Assembly: GCA_038246545.1 (NCBI GenBank)
Contig: JBBRVW010000042.1
Span: forward strand, 1-40,748
Length of the DNA stretch: 40,748 nucleotides
DNA from: JBBRVW01 sp038246545
Lineage (GTDB): Bacteria; Actinomycetota; Actinomycetes; JACCUZ01
Direction: 5' to 3'
Numbering within the stretch: position 1 is the first letter of the stretch; every line of letters starts with the position of its first letter. Below, one piece after another: positions 1-8,325 of the stretch. The notes below the pieces were generated by a model. That model made no database searches. It was not told where the DNA came from and was given only the letters and a program-made list of their open reading frames with translations. Both the position numbers and the translations under genes were made by a program.

Positions 1-692
1 AGGCCGCCGGCCAGGCCGAGAGCGGTCTCGCCCGAGTCGGTCAGCCGGCGCTTCGCGCTCGGCTTCACGCTGAGCCGGTCGACGACGACGTCGATCGAGT
101 GCTTGTACTTCTTGTCGAGCCTGGGCGGCTCGGCCAGCGACACCGTGGCGCCGTCGACCCGGGCCCGGCTGTAGCCCTTGGTCTGCAGCTCGCGGAAGAG
201 CTCGACGAACTCCCCCTTGCGGCCGCGGACCACCGGGGCCAGCACCTGGAAGCGGGTGCCCCCTTCCATCTCGAGGACCCGGTCGACGATCTGCTGCGGG
301 GTCTGGCGGCTCACCGGCTCACCGCAGACCGGGCAGTGCGCGCGCCCGGCGCGGGCGAACAGCAGCCGGAGGTAGTCGTAGACCTCGGTGATGGTGCCGA
401 CCGTGGACCGGGGGTTGCGGCTGGTCGACTTCTGGTCGATCGAGACGGCCGGCGACAGGCCCTCGATGAAGTCGACGTCGGGCTTGTCCATCTGGCCGAG
501 GAACTGCCGGGCGTACGCCGACAGCGACTCGACGTAGCGGCGCTGACCCTCGGCGAAGATCGTGTCGAACGCGAGGCTCGACTTGCCGGAGCCGGACAGG
601 CCCGTGAAGACGATCAGGGCGTCACGGGGCAGGTCGAGGGAGACGTCCTTGAGGTTGTGCTCGCGCGCACCTCGGACGATCAGACGGTCCAC
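1..692 (-). CDS. uvrA: UvrABC excinuclease subunit A, N-terminal part (runs off the window)
   Basis: DNA-damage recognition ATPase of nucleotide excision repair; it acts as a dimer with UvrB in the cytoplasm. Only the first 230 codons or so are present; the gene continues beyond base 1. The protein opens VDRLIVRGAREHNLKDV and has the Walker A motif GLSGSGKSS at residues 31-39. The UvrA signature QFLGQMDKPDVDFIEGLSP follows, then STSRNPRSTVGT (Q-loop region) and the first zinc-binding CPVCG. The GTG start at 692-690 is chosen because family homology begins there and an AAGGA lies six bases upstream. No LexA-type SOS box is evident in the 92 bp before it. The family identification is certain. 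Confidence 0.96.
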   Translation of the reverse strand, partial: MDRLIVRGAREHNLKDVSLDLPRDALIVFTGLSGSGKSSLAFDTIFAEGQRRYVESLSAYARQFLGQMDKPDVDFIEGLSPAVSIDQKSTSRNPRSTVGTITEVYDYLRLLFARAGRAHCPVCGEPVSRQTPQQIVDRVLEMEGGTRFQVLAPVVRGRKGEFVELFRELQTKGYSRARVDGATVSLAEPPRLDKKYKHSIDVVVDRLSVKPSAKRRLTDSGETALGLAGG

Positions 693-746
693 GAAGATCC
701 TTCTCGGCCGTTGGCGGTCGGGCTGTCGGGCGAGGTCTCCACCCGG

Positions 747-772
747 CCGACCCATGCTAAGCGGCGGGTCGG
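747..772. promoter_or_regulatory. Inverted repeat in the uvrA / MDMPI divergent intergenic region
   Basis: CCGACCC (747-753) and GGGTCGG (766-772) are perfect 7-bp arms around a 12-nt spacer that contains ATGCTAAG. The repeat ends 12 bp before the ATG of the plus-strand gene, inside the only non-coding DNA between two divergent genes. It could be an operator or a 5'-UTR hairpin. There is no match to a known operator. Confidence 0.3.
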
Positions 773-784
773 ACAGATACCGTC

Positions 785-1519
785 ATGCCTGTGACGAGCG
801 GCGACGAGGACGACCTGCAGGCGGCCCTCGACGAGATGGCGGCGGCCACCGACCGCTTGCTGACCAGCGTCGACGGCCTCACCGAGCCGGCCTGCCGCGA
901 GCCGTCGCTGCTGCCCGGCTGGACCCGGGGACACGTCCTCACCCACGTCGCGCGCAACGCCGACGCCCTGACCAACCTGGTCCTCGCTGCGGTGACCGGC
1001 GACGGGCGTCCGATGTACCCGGGCGGGCCGGACTCCCGGGACCTCGAGATCGAGGCCGGTGCCGGGCGGCAGCTCGGCGACCTCCGGCTGGACCTGGCGG
1101 AGTCGGCGGAGCGCCTGCTGGCGGCGTTCGCCGACTTCCCGGCCGAGGCCCGGGAACGGGAGGTCGCCATGCGGTGGGGCGCCACGGCGTACGGCTGGGA
1201 GCTCCCGCGGATCCGGACCCGCGAGGTGGAGATCCACCACGTCGACCTGGACACGGACTACGGCCCGGACGACTGGGACCCGGAGTTCGCGGCGCGGACC
1301 CTGGACCAGCTGGCCGGGCTGTTCCGCAATGCGCGCGACTGCCCGGTCGGGACGCTCGTCGCCGTCGACCGGGACGCCCGCTGGGAGGTCGCCGCTGACG
1401 GGCCGGCACTGTCCGGGAGCGCGACGGCGCTGGCGGCCTGGCTGACCGGCCGGTCGCCGGGTGACGGGCTGACGCTCAGCGACGGTGGTCAGGTACCTCC
1501 GGCGCCGCGCTGGACCTAG
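785..1519 (+). CDS. Maleylpyruvate isomerase family mycothiol-dependent enzyme (MDMPI/DinB-like)
   Basis: 244 aa. The N-terminal half is the MDMPI four-helix domain: LLTSVDGLTEPACREPSLLP, then GWTRGHVLTHVARNADAL, the hallmark of this family. A histidine of the HV.HVARNADAL motif and later histidines (EIHHVDLD) are the usual metal ligands of DinB-like folds. The C-terminal part (about 165-244) looks like the small SCP2-like MDMPI C-domain, with GSATALAAWLTGR. Family members use mycothiol as thiol cofactor or are uncharacterised thiol transferases, so substrate and pathway cannot be assigned; no gentisate-pathway gene is nearby. The ATG at 785 follows a weak ribosome site. It is divergent from uvrA, and its 3' end overlaps the convergent small gene by 44 bp. 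Confidence 0.88.
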   Translation: MPVTSGDEDDLQAALDEMAAATDRLLTSVDGLTEPACREPSLLPGWTRGHVLTHVARNADALTNLVLAAVTGDGRPMYPGGPDSRDLEIEAGAGRQLGDLRLDLAESAERLLAAFADFPAEAREREVAMRWGATAYGWELPRIRTREVEIHHVDLDTDYGPDDWDPEFAARTLDQLAGLFRNARDCPVGTLVAVDRDARWEVAADGPALSGSATALAAWLTGRSPGDGLTLSDGGQVPPAPRWT

Positions 1520-1757
1520 CCGGGTCGGACCGCTCGACGGCAGGCGCGTCGACCGTGCCGACCACGTCGGGCGGGCCGGTCTCGCCGGGATCGTCCGGGT
1601 CCGCCGAGACGTGTGCCACGACCTCGTCGTCACCCCGCAGCCGCTTGCTCAGCCGCGACCAGCGCAGCCGCCGGTCGAACTCGTGTGCGCGCGCGGACTG
1701 GGCGGCCATGTCGCGGAGGAATCCACGGCCGTGGTCCGGTCCGTCCCCGGCCGTCAT
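1476..1757 (-). CDS. Small hypothetical protein, charged/disordered
   Basis: 93 aa, not recognised. Residues 11-50 (GRGFLRDMAAQSARAHEFDR onward) look like real protein with an amphipathic, Arg-rich helix. The last 45 residues are rich in Asp, Pro, Glu and Ala and probably disordered. AGGGG lies just before the ATG at 1757-1755. It overlaps the end of the MDMPI gene by 44 bp on the opposite strand and starts about 95 bp before the MBL gene, divergently. There are no membrane segments or signal peptide. It could be spurious, but codon use and composition favour a real gene. Confidence 0.5.
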   Translation of the reverse strand: MTAGDGPDHGRGFLRDMAAQSARAHEFDRRLRWSRLSKRLRGDDEVVAHVSADPDDPGETGPPDVVGTVDAPAVERSDPARSSAAPEVPDHRR

Positions 1758-1851
1758 GTCGCCCCTGACCGTCGCTGCCCGAACCCTCGGGCGGACCGTA
1801 ACGTGGGCCGCAGGTCGGCACGATCCCCTGAACGGACGACTGGAGGCACGA

Positions 1852-2505
1852 GTGGGCTACACCGGTGCGGTGACGCAGGGCGGCGGCGCGGACGTCCGCG
1901 AGCTGTCGACCCTGACGATCGGCAAGGTCTCGGTCGGGCCGATGGACAACAACGCGTACCTGCTGACCTGCCGGGAGACCGGCGAGCGGCTGCTCGTGGA
2001 CGCGGCGAACGACGCCGCGACACTGCTGGCGCTCGTCGGTGCCGGTGGGCTCGATCAGGTCGTCACGACCCACCAGCACCGCGACCACTGGCAGGCGCTC
2101 GGCGCGGTCGTCGAGGCGACCGGTGCACGCACCCTGGCCGGCCGCGCCGACGCGCCGGGCATCCCGGTGGTGACCGACGTGCTGCTCGACGACGGCGACC
2201 GGCTGCGTGTCGGTCACGTCGAGCTGGAGGTCGTCGGACTCGTCGGCCACACGCCCGGCTCGGTGGCGCTGGTGCACCGCGACCCCGACGGGCCAGCGCA
2301 CCTGTTCACCGGCGACTCGCTGTTCCCCGGCGGTCCTGGCCGGACAACCAATCCGCACGACTTCGGGACGTTGATCGACGACGTCGAGCACAAGCTGTTC
2401 GACCGGTTGCCGGACGACACCTGGTTCTATCCCGGGCACGGCAAGGACTCCACGTTGGGCGCGGAGCGCGCGTCGCTGCCGAAATGGCGTTCCCGGGGCT
2501 GGTGA
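1852..2505 (+). CDS. MBL-fold metallo-hydrolase (glyoxalase II-like)
   Basis: 217 aa from the GTG at 1852, which is preceded by GGAG; an open frame continues upstream to 1555 but lacks family-like sequence. Zinc ligands are visible: THQHRDH at residues 73-79 (HxHxDH), HTPGSVAL near 141, GDSLFPGG near 160 and PGHGKDSTLG near 197. This is a stand-alone cytosolic hydrolase related to hydroxyacylglutathione hydrolases; in actinobacteria such proteins are often proposed to act on mycothiol or other thioesters, which is inference here. It sits beside an MDMPI enzyme, another potentially thiol-linked family. A second, truncated copy of its C-terminal 48 residues lies at 3942-4100. A strong hairpin follows the stop codon. 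Confidence 0.88.
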   Translation: MGYTGAVTQGGGADVRELSTLTIGKVSVGPMDNNAYLLTCRETGERLLVDAANDAATLLALVGAGGLDQVVTTHQHRDHWQALGAVVEATGARTLAGRADAPGIPVVTDVLLDDGDRLRVGHVELEVVGLVGHTPGSVALVHRDPDGPAHLFTGDSLFPGGPGRTTNPHDFGTLIDDVEHKLFDRLPDDTWFYPGHGKDSTLGAERASLPKWRSRGW

Positions 2506-2526
2506 GGAACCTTCAGACCCCGCGAG

Positions 2527-2558
2527 GACGCCCCGCCGGGAGGAATCGGCGGGGCGTC
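2527..2558 (+). terminator. Hairpin terminator after the MBL hydrolase
   Basis: Perfect 12-bp stem (GACGCCCCGCCG / CGGCGGGGCGTC) with the 8-nt loop GGAGGAAT, starting 21 bp after the stop codon. There is no U-tract, as is common in high-GC actinobacteria. Confidence 0.75.
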
Positions 2559-3455
2559 GTCGTGTCGAGCCGATGGAGGCGCACCACTGAGCGGGCCGGC
2601 GATGGGGCGCCAGCTGGCCCACCGCAGCGGCTCACGCTGTTGCGGGCGTCAGCCGTCCACATCCTCGGCGCGGGGAGTGCCGCTGACGTGAGCAGGCCCT
2701 GTCGAACCCTCACCCGGCGCATCGCCACCGGACTGCTCGGCCGGTCGCTCGTCCGCCGGTGACGCCGTCCGTCCGCCCGGGGTGTCCTCCGGGGCTGGGC
2801 GGCTCATCCCGGACGTCATCTCGACCATGCCCCGATGGCGGCGCCCGGCCGTGCCAAAAGGGAACGTCTGCCCGGCTGAGCCGGTCGAAACCCGCGCGCA
2901 GCTTGTTCCTGCAGCCCGTGGGAGGGCAGGGGCGCACCGGCCGCGTTGTTGCCTCGTCGGGCTGGCGCTGCTCAAGCTCGGCTGAGGCGGCCCGCGCCCC
3001 TAGCCGGGGGGCATCTGAGGCGCAGGCCTGACCGCGGGGCGTTGAACTCCGCCGCGGCTAGACGTCACCGTGGAGGCCTCCTGACCAGAACGTCAAGAGG
3101 TGGCCAGGAGTAGGTGGTCTGGCTCACCAGGCGTCATCAGGCGATCACTGGAACGAGACCTCCGTCGGGTGTCTATCCCCCCGGCCGCTGAGATCCCACG
3201 TCCGTCTGCCCGATGCCAGACCCCGGCGCGCCAGGAGACACTGATTTCCGGACAGGCGGGGGCGCCGGTCTGGGGGGAATCTTGGTCGGTAACACGGCCG
3301 CACAGGGCCCGCGCTGCGCAACCCGGGGGGGACGCAGCCGGGCCCTTGCCGCGTCTGAGCCTGCGCCTCGCCACCTGCTGGGGCCGGTGCTCCCGGCCGC
3401 CGGTGGATGGGCGAGCACCGAGCCGGCGGCCGGGACGTTTGGGCCGGCGACATGG
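2559..3455. other. Non-coding or decayed stretch, no supported gene
   Basis: About 900 bp between the MBL terminator and the decayed terminase-like gene. Open frames exist on both strands but show arginine/proline-rich shadow composition. A possible small minus-strand peptide (2828-2649, 59 aa, disordered, acidic) has only a weak ribosome site and is not called. The stretch is probably degraded DNA of the inserted segment that separates the two MBL copies. Confidence 0.5.
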
Positions 3456-3823
3456 CGGCCATGGCACTGCGCGCAATTCCGCCGGGCTCATGCGGACGCC
3501 CCCACCACCGGGGCGGGACAGCTGCGCCACCAGCTCATCGATCGAATCCGGCTCGCCGCCGGACGGGAGGCGCATCACCGACACCTTCGAGCAGCTCCCG
3601 CCGGCCGGCGCGAAGCTCGGCGAGCAGCGGATGCGCGACCGTCTGCCCGGTCGACCCGGTCGAGGTGAGCTGACCGGCCAGCGCGGCGTGCAGGGCGTGG
3701 AGATGGTCGAGCAGCCGGGCCACTCGGTGAGCACTCGGCCTCGACCGCGTCCCACGCGTACGCGGCGGTGATGCGGTCGAGCAGGGCCGTGCCGCGGGAC
3801 CTGTCGGGCTTCGGCTTCGTCAC
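3456..3823 (-). pseudogene. Frameshifted phage terminase small-subunit-like gene
   Basis: A coherent protein is spread over three minus-strand frames. It starts VTKPKPDRSRGTALLDRITA at the GTG at 3823, behind a very good ribosome site (GAAGGAGA). It continues as ARLLDHLHALHAALAGQL and GSTGQTVAHPLLAELRAGRR (about 3720-3580) in a second frame. MRLPSGGEPDSIDELVAQLS, down to about 3456, follows in a third. The order (ALLDRIT helix, then GSTGQ...HPLLAELR, then a short LP-containing tail) resembles the small P27/terminase-small-subunit-like proteins of actinobacterial phages and genomic islands. At least two indels destroy the frame, near 3745 and near 3580. It is probably a remnant of an integrated element. 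The family call is from memory and moderately secure; the frameshifts are seen directly. Confidence 0.55.
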
Positions 3824-3941
3824 GGAGTTGTCTCCTTCGTCGGTGGAAAATTGAGACTCAACGAAGTGGGGGTGGCATGGGCGGAGAGGCGGGTCCGCTG
3901 GGCGGAAAACCCTAAAAATCAGGGGACGGGGGGTGCTCACT

Positions 3942-4100
3942 CATGCCGGCTCCGAGGCGTTCGCCTCGCTGCTGGACGACGTCGAGGCCAAGGTGTTCGG
4001 CCGGCTGCCCGACGACACCTGGTTCTCCCCGGGGCATGGCAACGACTCCACCCTCGGCGCCGAGCGGCCGGCGCTGCCCGAGTGGCGGGCCCGGGGCTGC
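3942..4100 (+). pseudogene. Orphan C-terminal fragment of a second MBL hydrolase
   Basis: The translation EAFASLLDDVEAKVFGRLPD continues through DDTWFSPGHGNDSTLGAERP to WRARGC. It matches the last 48 residues of the MBL protein ending at 2505 in about 34 of 48 positions by hand alignment. No N-terminal part with the HxHxDH site exists upstream; the homology starts abruptly near 3942, just after an A-rich CCCTAAAAATCAGGGG. The original stop is lost and the frame runs on into the next intergenic region. It is a gene remnant or the scar of an insertion, not a functional enzyme. Confidence 0.7.
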
Positions 4101-4141
4101 TCGCCCGCGTGTCCGCCGTTCCCCGCGCGCCGTCGGGGCCC

Positions 4142-4177
4142 TAGACTGACCTCGGCTGGGCGGCAGGTCTGCCGCCC
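4142..4177 (+). promoter_or_regulatory. Putative -10 box and leader hairpin of the phosphoesterase gene
   Basis: TAGACT at 4142-4147 fits a TAnnnT -10 element. It is followed by the hairpin GGGCGGCAG / CTGCCGCCC (4158-4166 / 4169-4177), which would lie in the 5' leader about 20 bp before the GTG start. No clear -35 element is seen. Confidence 0.3.
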
Positions 4178-4196
4178 GCCGTGGGAGTGAGACGCA

Positions 4197-5600
4197 GTGC
4201 GCCTGCCGACCGGAGGACACAGGGGGCGGCACCGCGCGCGCCCGGCGAGCCGCCCGGGCGGCACGGGCCGCACGGGCCGGGCGATCGTCGCGGCCGGCGC
4301 CGCCACCGGCCTGGCGGCTGCCGTCGTCCTGGGGATCCCCGCGCTGCAGCAGTGGCGGGGCAGCTCGACCGTGCGCACCTCCGTGTCGGACCCGCACGGC
4401 CCGACCGGCGGCGGCCTGCTGGCCGGCCCGTCGGACCCGGTCGGCCGCCGGCTGCCGAGCCGCGGGCCTGCCGGCACGGGTCGACGCGCGGGGAACAGCC
4501 CGACCGACCCGGCGGCGACGTCCGGCGGGCCGGCGTCGGCGGCGCCCACCTCCCGACCGACCGGACCTCGCGCGACGGCCGGCCCGGGTCGCGCCGGCCG
4601 GCCGGCCGGATCCCCGTCGGCGACGAAACAGCGGACGTCAAAGACGCCGTCGCCGACACCGAGCCGGAAGCGCACTGCGCCTCACCCGGCATCCGCCCCG
4701 CCGGCCGCGCCGGCTCCCGCGCCGCCGAACCCGCCCGCCCCGGCAGCGCCGCCACCCGCTGCGGCCTCCACCATCGGGCCGGCGACAGCGTGTGTCGGCA
4801 CGAGCCGGCCGGCGACGTACGACCACGTGATCTGGATCTGGTTCGAGAACAAGGCGCCTGTCGTGGGGTCGAGCGCGGCGCCGTACCTCACGTCGCTCGC
4901 GGCCCAGTGTGGCCTGGCGACGGACTACCACGGCATCGCGCACCCCTCGCTGCCGAACTACCTGGCGGCCACCGGTGGCTCGACCGCCGGCGTCACCGAC
5001 GACGGCCCGCCGTCGGCCCACCCGGTCGCCGGTCCTTCGCTGTTCAGCCAGGTCACCGACTCGGGCCGGCAGTGGCGGTCGTACCAGGAGTCGATGCCGG
5101 GGACCTGCGCGCTCACGGACTCCGGCCGGTACGCCGTCAAGCACAACCCGGCGGCGTACTACCCGGGTGTCCGCACCGACTGCGCTCGGTGGGACGTGCC
5201 GCTCGGCGCGCCGACCGGCGGCGCGCTCGCCGACGCCCTGGCCACCGGGGCCCTCCCGGCGTTCGCCTTCGTCACGCCGGACATGTGCAACGACATGCAC
5301 GACTGCTCGGTGGCCACCGGTGACGCCTGGCTGGCCCGGTGGGTGCCGACGATCCTGTCCAGCAGCGCCTACGCCGGCGGGCGCACCGCGGTGGTCGTCA
5401 CGTTCGACGAGGACGACCGCACGAGCGGGAACCGGGTCTCCACCGTGGTGGTGGCGCCCAGCGTGCGGTCCGGCACCACCAGCGGGACGACGTTCGACCA
5501 CTACTCGCTGCTGCGCACCACCGAGGAGCTGCTCGGCCTGCCCCCCACCCTGGGCAAGGCGGCGACCGCGGCGTCGATGCGGGACGCGTTCGGCCTCTGA
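4197..5600 (+). CDS. Secreted phosphoesterase-family protein (SapM-like acid phosphatase)
   Basis: 467 aa. The GTG start follows GGGAG by ten bases. Residues 29-50 form a hydrophobic signal/anchor after an Arg-rich N-terminus. Residues 55-200 are a low-complexity Pro/Ala/Thr/Ser linker (cell-wall spanning type). The enzyme domain starts at YDHVIWIWFENK (about 214) and has the phosphoesterase-family (PF04185) motifs HPSLPNYLAATGG, FAFVTPDMCNDMHDC and VVVTFDEDD. The last supplies acidic metal ligands. Relatives include phospholipase-C-like enzymes and the mycobacterial phosphatase SapM. Likely role: an extracytoplasmic phosphomonoesterase for phosphate scavenging or remodelling of surface phosphoglycans; the substrate is unknown. 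It converges with the GH16 gene, leaving 25 bp. Confidence 0.85.
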   Translation: MRLPTGGHRGRHRARPASRPGGTGRTGRAIVAAGAATGLAAAVVLGIPALQQWRGSSTVRTSVSDPHGPTGGGLLAGPSDPVGRRLPSRGPAGTGRRAGNSPTDPAATSGGPASAAPTSRPTGPRATAGPGRAGRPAGSPSATKQRTSKTPSPTPSRKRTAPHPASAPPAAPAPAPPNPPAPAAPPPAAASTIGPATACVGTSRPATYDHVIWIWFENKAPVVGSSAAPYLTSLAAQCGLATDYHGIAHPSLPNYLAATGGSTAGVTDDGPPSAHPVAGPSLFSQVTDSGRQWRSYQESMPGTCALTDSGRYAVKHNPAAYYPGVRTDCARWDVPLGAPTGGALADALATGALPAFAFVTPDMCNDMHDCSVATGDAWLARWVPTILSSSAYAGGRTAVVVTFDEDDRTSGNRVSTVVVAPSVRSGTTSGTTFDHYSLLRTTEELLGLPPTLGKAATAASMRDAFGL

Positions 5601-5625
5601 CCGCGGCGGAGCGCATCCCCCGAGG

Positions 5626-6546
5626 TCACGGGGCGTAGGACCAGGCCGCGACCCAGTCGACCTGCACGTGGCCGGACACCGAGGGGTCCGGCGGCGGCCC
5701 GCTGAGCCGGGTCTCGGTCTGCAGCACCATGTGCATGGGGCGTGCGGGCACCCGGTCGGTCGAGGTGCCGAGGACCTCACCGTCCAGCAGGAACTGCACG
5801 CTCCCGGGCTGCCACTCGGTCACCGCCGTGTGCCAGCCGGTGGGGCGCACCTGTGACTCGTACTCGTCCTGCACCCCCAGGCTGTAGGGGCTGCCGTCGT
5901 GGGAGGCCTGGTGCAGGAAGGCCTTGAGCCGCGCGTCCAGGTCCGCCTCGGGGAAGTCGATCTCGCCCTCCGACCGCAGGCCCGAGTCGGGCCAGAGCAA
6001 CCAGGCGATCTTGTAGCCGGGAAGGGTGTCGGCTCGGAACCGGACGGCGTACCGGCCGTACGTCTGGCCGCGGGTGGTCAGCGCGAGCGTCGGTTCCACC
6101 GCGGCGACGCGGGCCTGCCCGCCCTCGGTGTGGAGGTAGGTGTCGAGCACCCCGTCCGCGACCGAGACCGTGCGGTCGGGGTCGTAGCTGCCGTGACCGG
6201 ACGTGTCCTTCCACGGATGCGGATAGGTCCGTCGGAACCGCGGCCCGTAGTAGCCGTCGGAGACGAACCGACCGAGGGCCACGGGCCGGTCGAAGTCCTC
6301 GACGAAGACCTGGCGCCAGCCGGGCAGGTCTCCGTGCGGAGCCCGGGTCGCCGGAGCCGAGATCGCGTTGTTGCGGAGCTGGGGCGCTCGCTGGTCGGAC
6401 CGGCCGCTGAGCCCCAGTCGACCGTCCGCGAGTGCCGCGACCACGACCGCGACCAGCACCAGCGCCGATGCGGCGAGCGACGTCGCGACGACCGGGCTGC
6501 CCTCGATCCGGGTGGCCGCGGACGACTTGCGCCGGGTACCCGCCAC
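5626..6546 (-). CDS. Glycoside hydrolase family 16 protein, membrane-anchored or secreted
   Basis: 306 aa. Residues 21-40 form a hydrophobic signal-anchor, so the enzyme acts outside the membrane. The GH16 domain runs from about residue 76 (WRQVFVEDFDRPV) to the end. The catalytic ExDxxE signature is EIDFPE at 195-200, giving nucleophile E195 and acid/base E200. The beta-jelly-roll features YGRYAVRFRADTLPGYK and WHTAVTEWQPGSVQFLLDG are typical. Family members hydrolyse or transglycosylate beta-1,3/1,4-glucans and galactans; the substrate here is unknown. Its location in a surface-glycan region suggests trimming of the cell's own exopolysaccharide (inference). A terminator-like hairpin lies upstream, so it has its own transcript or depends on readthrough. 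Confidence 0.9.
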   Translation of the reverse strand: MAGTRRKSSAATRIEGSPVVATSLAASALVLVAVVVAALADGRLGLSGRSDQRAPQLRNNAISAPATRAPHGDLPGWRQVFVEDFDRPVALGRFVSDGYYGPRFRRTYPHPWKDTSGHGSYDPDRTVSVADGVLDTYLHTEGGQARVAAVEPTLALTTRGQTYGRYAVRFRADTLPGYKIAWLLWPDSGLRSEGEIDFPEADLDARLKAFLHQASHDGSPYSLGVQDEYESQVRPTGWHTAVTEWQPGSVQFLLDGEVLGTSTDRVPARPMHMVLQTETRLSGPPPDPSVSGHVQVDWVAAWSYAP

Positions 6547-6583
6547 CGATCCCTCTTCTCGTCCGGTGCGAGCGGTGGACCGC

Positions 6584-6616
6584 CCCGCGGGCCGGCCGGC
6601 AGGGCCGGCCCGCGGG
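6584..6616 (-). terminator. Hairpin terminator after the vWA protein gene
   Basis: Perfect 14-bp stem (CCCGCGGGCCGGCC / GGCCGGCCCGCGGG) with the 5-nt loop GGCAG, 11 bp past the stop of the minus-strand vWA gene. Without a U-tract it is an actinobacterial-style hairpin terminator. Confidence 0.7.
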
Positions 6617-6627
6617 TCAGCGTGGTG

Positions 6628-8253
6628 TCAGAGCCGCAGCCGGAAGGCCTGGCCGGGGGCGGCCTTCACGACCAGCTTGTAGGCCGACAGCCGGCCGCTG
6701 CCCGAGACGGACACGTGGTGGCGCCGGACGTTGGCCCGGTCCACGACCTTGCCGCGCTTGAGCAGCTTGGCGTGCTTGCCGTTCGCCGCCGTCGTGCGGC
6801 AGGTCATGGTCCACGCCGAGGAACTGCCGCTGCGGTGGCAGTCGGAGATGCCGGCGCGCGGGACTGCCGCGAGAGCTGTCGTGAAGTTCTTGTACGGCAG
6901 CAGGAGGACGCGCAGCTTCTTGACCTTCGCCGTGCGGGTCCACGAGACGCTGTAGCGGGCCTGGGCCACCTTCGCGGTGCCGACGTTGCGCCAGGCGGTG
7001 CCGGCCTTGCCCCGACCCTGCAGCAGGACGGTGGCCCCTTCGAACGCGGGGTCGGCGACCGGTCCGGTCGCGCTGGCCCTACCGACGGGACCGGTGACGC
7101 TCCCGGGCAGCCGCTGGAGCAGCGGCTTGGGCCGGTCGGCGCGCACGGAGGCGGCCGCGATCACGGCGCTGGGCGGCCCCACCACGCTGCCCGGAGGCGG
7201 CGGAGTGGAGCCGGGGGCACCGGGCGCCACGGTGAACGTCCGGTCGGCGCTGACGGTCTTGCCGGACGACAGGGTCGCGACCACGTGCGTCGGGTAGGTC
7301 CCGGCACCGAGGGTCAGCGGCAGCGACCAGCCACCGGCGATGTCCAGGGTCGCCGCGAGCGTCTGGCCACCCAGGGTGACTCGCACGGCGGTGACACCGT
7401 CGGGCTGGGTGGTGCTCACCGCGGAGGCCAGTTTCGCCGGATCAGGCACCGAGACGCAGGACTCACCGGTGATACGGGCCATGTCGCCCAGCCCGTCGCC
7501 GCAGCCGACGTTGTCCTTGTCGTCGATCGCGAAGGCGCGCAGGTGCACGCCGGAGGCCTTGAGCTTGTTGAGGATCGCGGTGGTGGCGGCCGGCGTGCTG
7601 GCCACGGTGCCGCGTCCGTCCGAGAGGAACATGATCCACTTCGGCCCCGCCGGCGCACTCCCGAGGGTCTGCAGCGCGAGGTTGATGGCGGCCTCGAACG
7701 TCGTGCCGGTCGGGCCGGTGGACCGCCTCAGCGTCCGCGCCGCGGTGACGATCCGCGGCTCGCTGCCGGTGCCGTTGTTGGAGGGGCTGTCGAAGAGCAC
7801 CGCCGGGCCCGGAGCGGGGTCGAGGTCGTCGGCAGCGGCCGTCGTGGAGAAGTGCTGCAGCGAGACCAGCGAGCTGCCTGCGGACGCGGCGAGGCCGGAG
7901 TTGAGAGCGTTCACGGCGCTGATCTCGCAGTCGAGCACGTCACCGGTGGTGTCGTCGCCGTTGAAGTTGTCCTTGGGCCCGAAGTTGCTGTTCCCGTCGC
8001 AGTCGAGCTCGCTGGGGTGCGCCGTCGACTGCGAGACGTCGACGGAGAAGAGCACCGTGGTAGTGAGCGTCCCGCCGGAGGCGGTGCCGCGCAGCGTGAC
8101 CGCTCCCGCCGTCGGCGTGCCCGGGTCCAGGATCGTGACCGACGCAGTCGCGGCGGCCGCGACCGGCACGCCGGTGAGCGTCGCGGCTCCCAGCGCGGTC
8201 GCCGCTCCGATCGCGACGAGCGCGCTCAGGCGCCGCGGTGTGGTGATGGTCAT
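6628..8253 (-). CDS. Secreted von Willebrand factor A domain protein
   Basis: 541 aa with a clear signal peptide (hydrophobic residues 9-35, cleavage probably after VAAAATA). The vWA domain spans about 65-270. Its MIDAS motif DVSQS lies at 72-76, followed by a TGTTFEAAINLAL loop (MIDAS Thr) and MFLSDGRG. Three Cys pairs or so lie in the domain (DCDG, LDCE, VGCGDG, ESCVS), consistent with an oxidising extracytoplasmic location. An Ig-like or bacterial-repeat segment follows, then a Pro-rich linker near 350 and a basic C-terminal beta-domain (380-541). The probable role is metal-dependent adhesion or protein-protein contact at the cell surface. It is downstream of, and on the same strand as, the GT2 gene, with a gap of 72 bp. 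Confidence 0.82.
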   Translation of the reverse strand: MTITTPRRLSALVAIGAATALGAATLTGVPVAAAATASVTILDPGTPTAGAVTLRGTASGGTLTTTVLFSVDVSQSTAHPSELDCDGNSNFGPKDNFNGDDTTGDVLDCEISAVNALNSGLAASAGSSLVSLQHFSTTAAADDLDPAPGPAVLFDSPSNNGTGSEPRIVTAARTLRRSTGPTGTTFEAAINLALQTLGSAPAGPKWIMFLSDGRGTVASTPAATTAILNKLKASGVHLRAFAIDDKDNVGCGDGLGDMARITGESCVSVPDPAKLASAVSTTQPDGVTAVRVTLGGQTLAATLDIAGGWSLPLTLGAGTYPTHVVATLSSGKTVSADRTFTVAPGAPGSTPPPPGSVVGPPSAVIAAASVRADRPKPLLQRLPGSVTGPVGRASATGPVADPAFEGATVLLQGRGKAGTAWRNVGTAKVAQARYSVSWTRTAKVKKLRVLLLPYKNFTTALAAVPRAGISDCHRSGSSSAWTMTCRTTAANGKHAKLLKRGKVVDRANVRRHHVSVSGSGRLSAYKLVVKAAPGQAFRLRL

Positions 8254-8325
8254 CAGTGGTTCTCCCCGTGCTGGATCTGGTCGATGGTCCGGCGCGGGAC
8301 ACGCGCCGTTGTGGAGCGCGATGAG

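Noticed and set aside
693..784. Possible SOS/LexA box in front of uvrA
   Set aside because: No GAAC-N4-GTTC-like sequence is present in the 92-bp region.
2649..2828. Small minus-strand peptide frame (59 codons)
   Set aside because: Acidic disordered composition, weak ribosome site, and located in apparently decayed DNA; not enough support.
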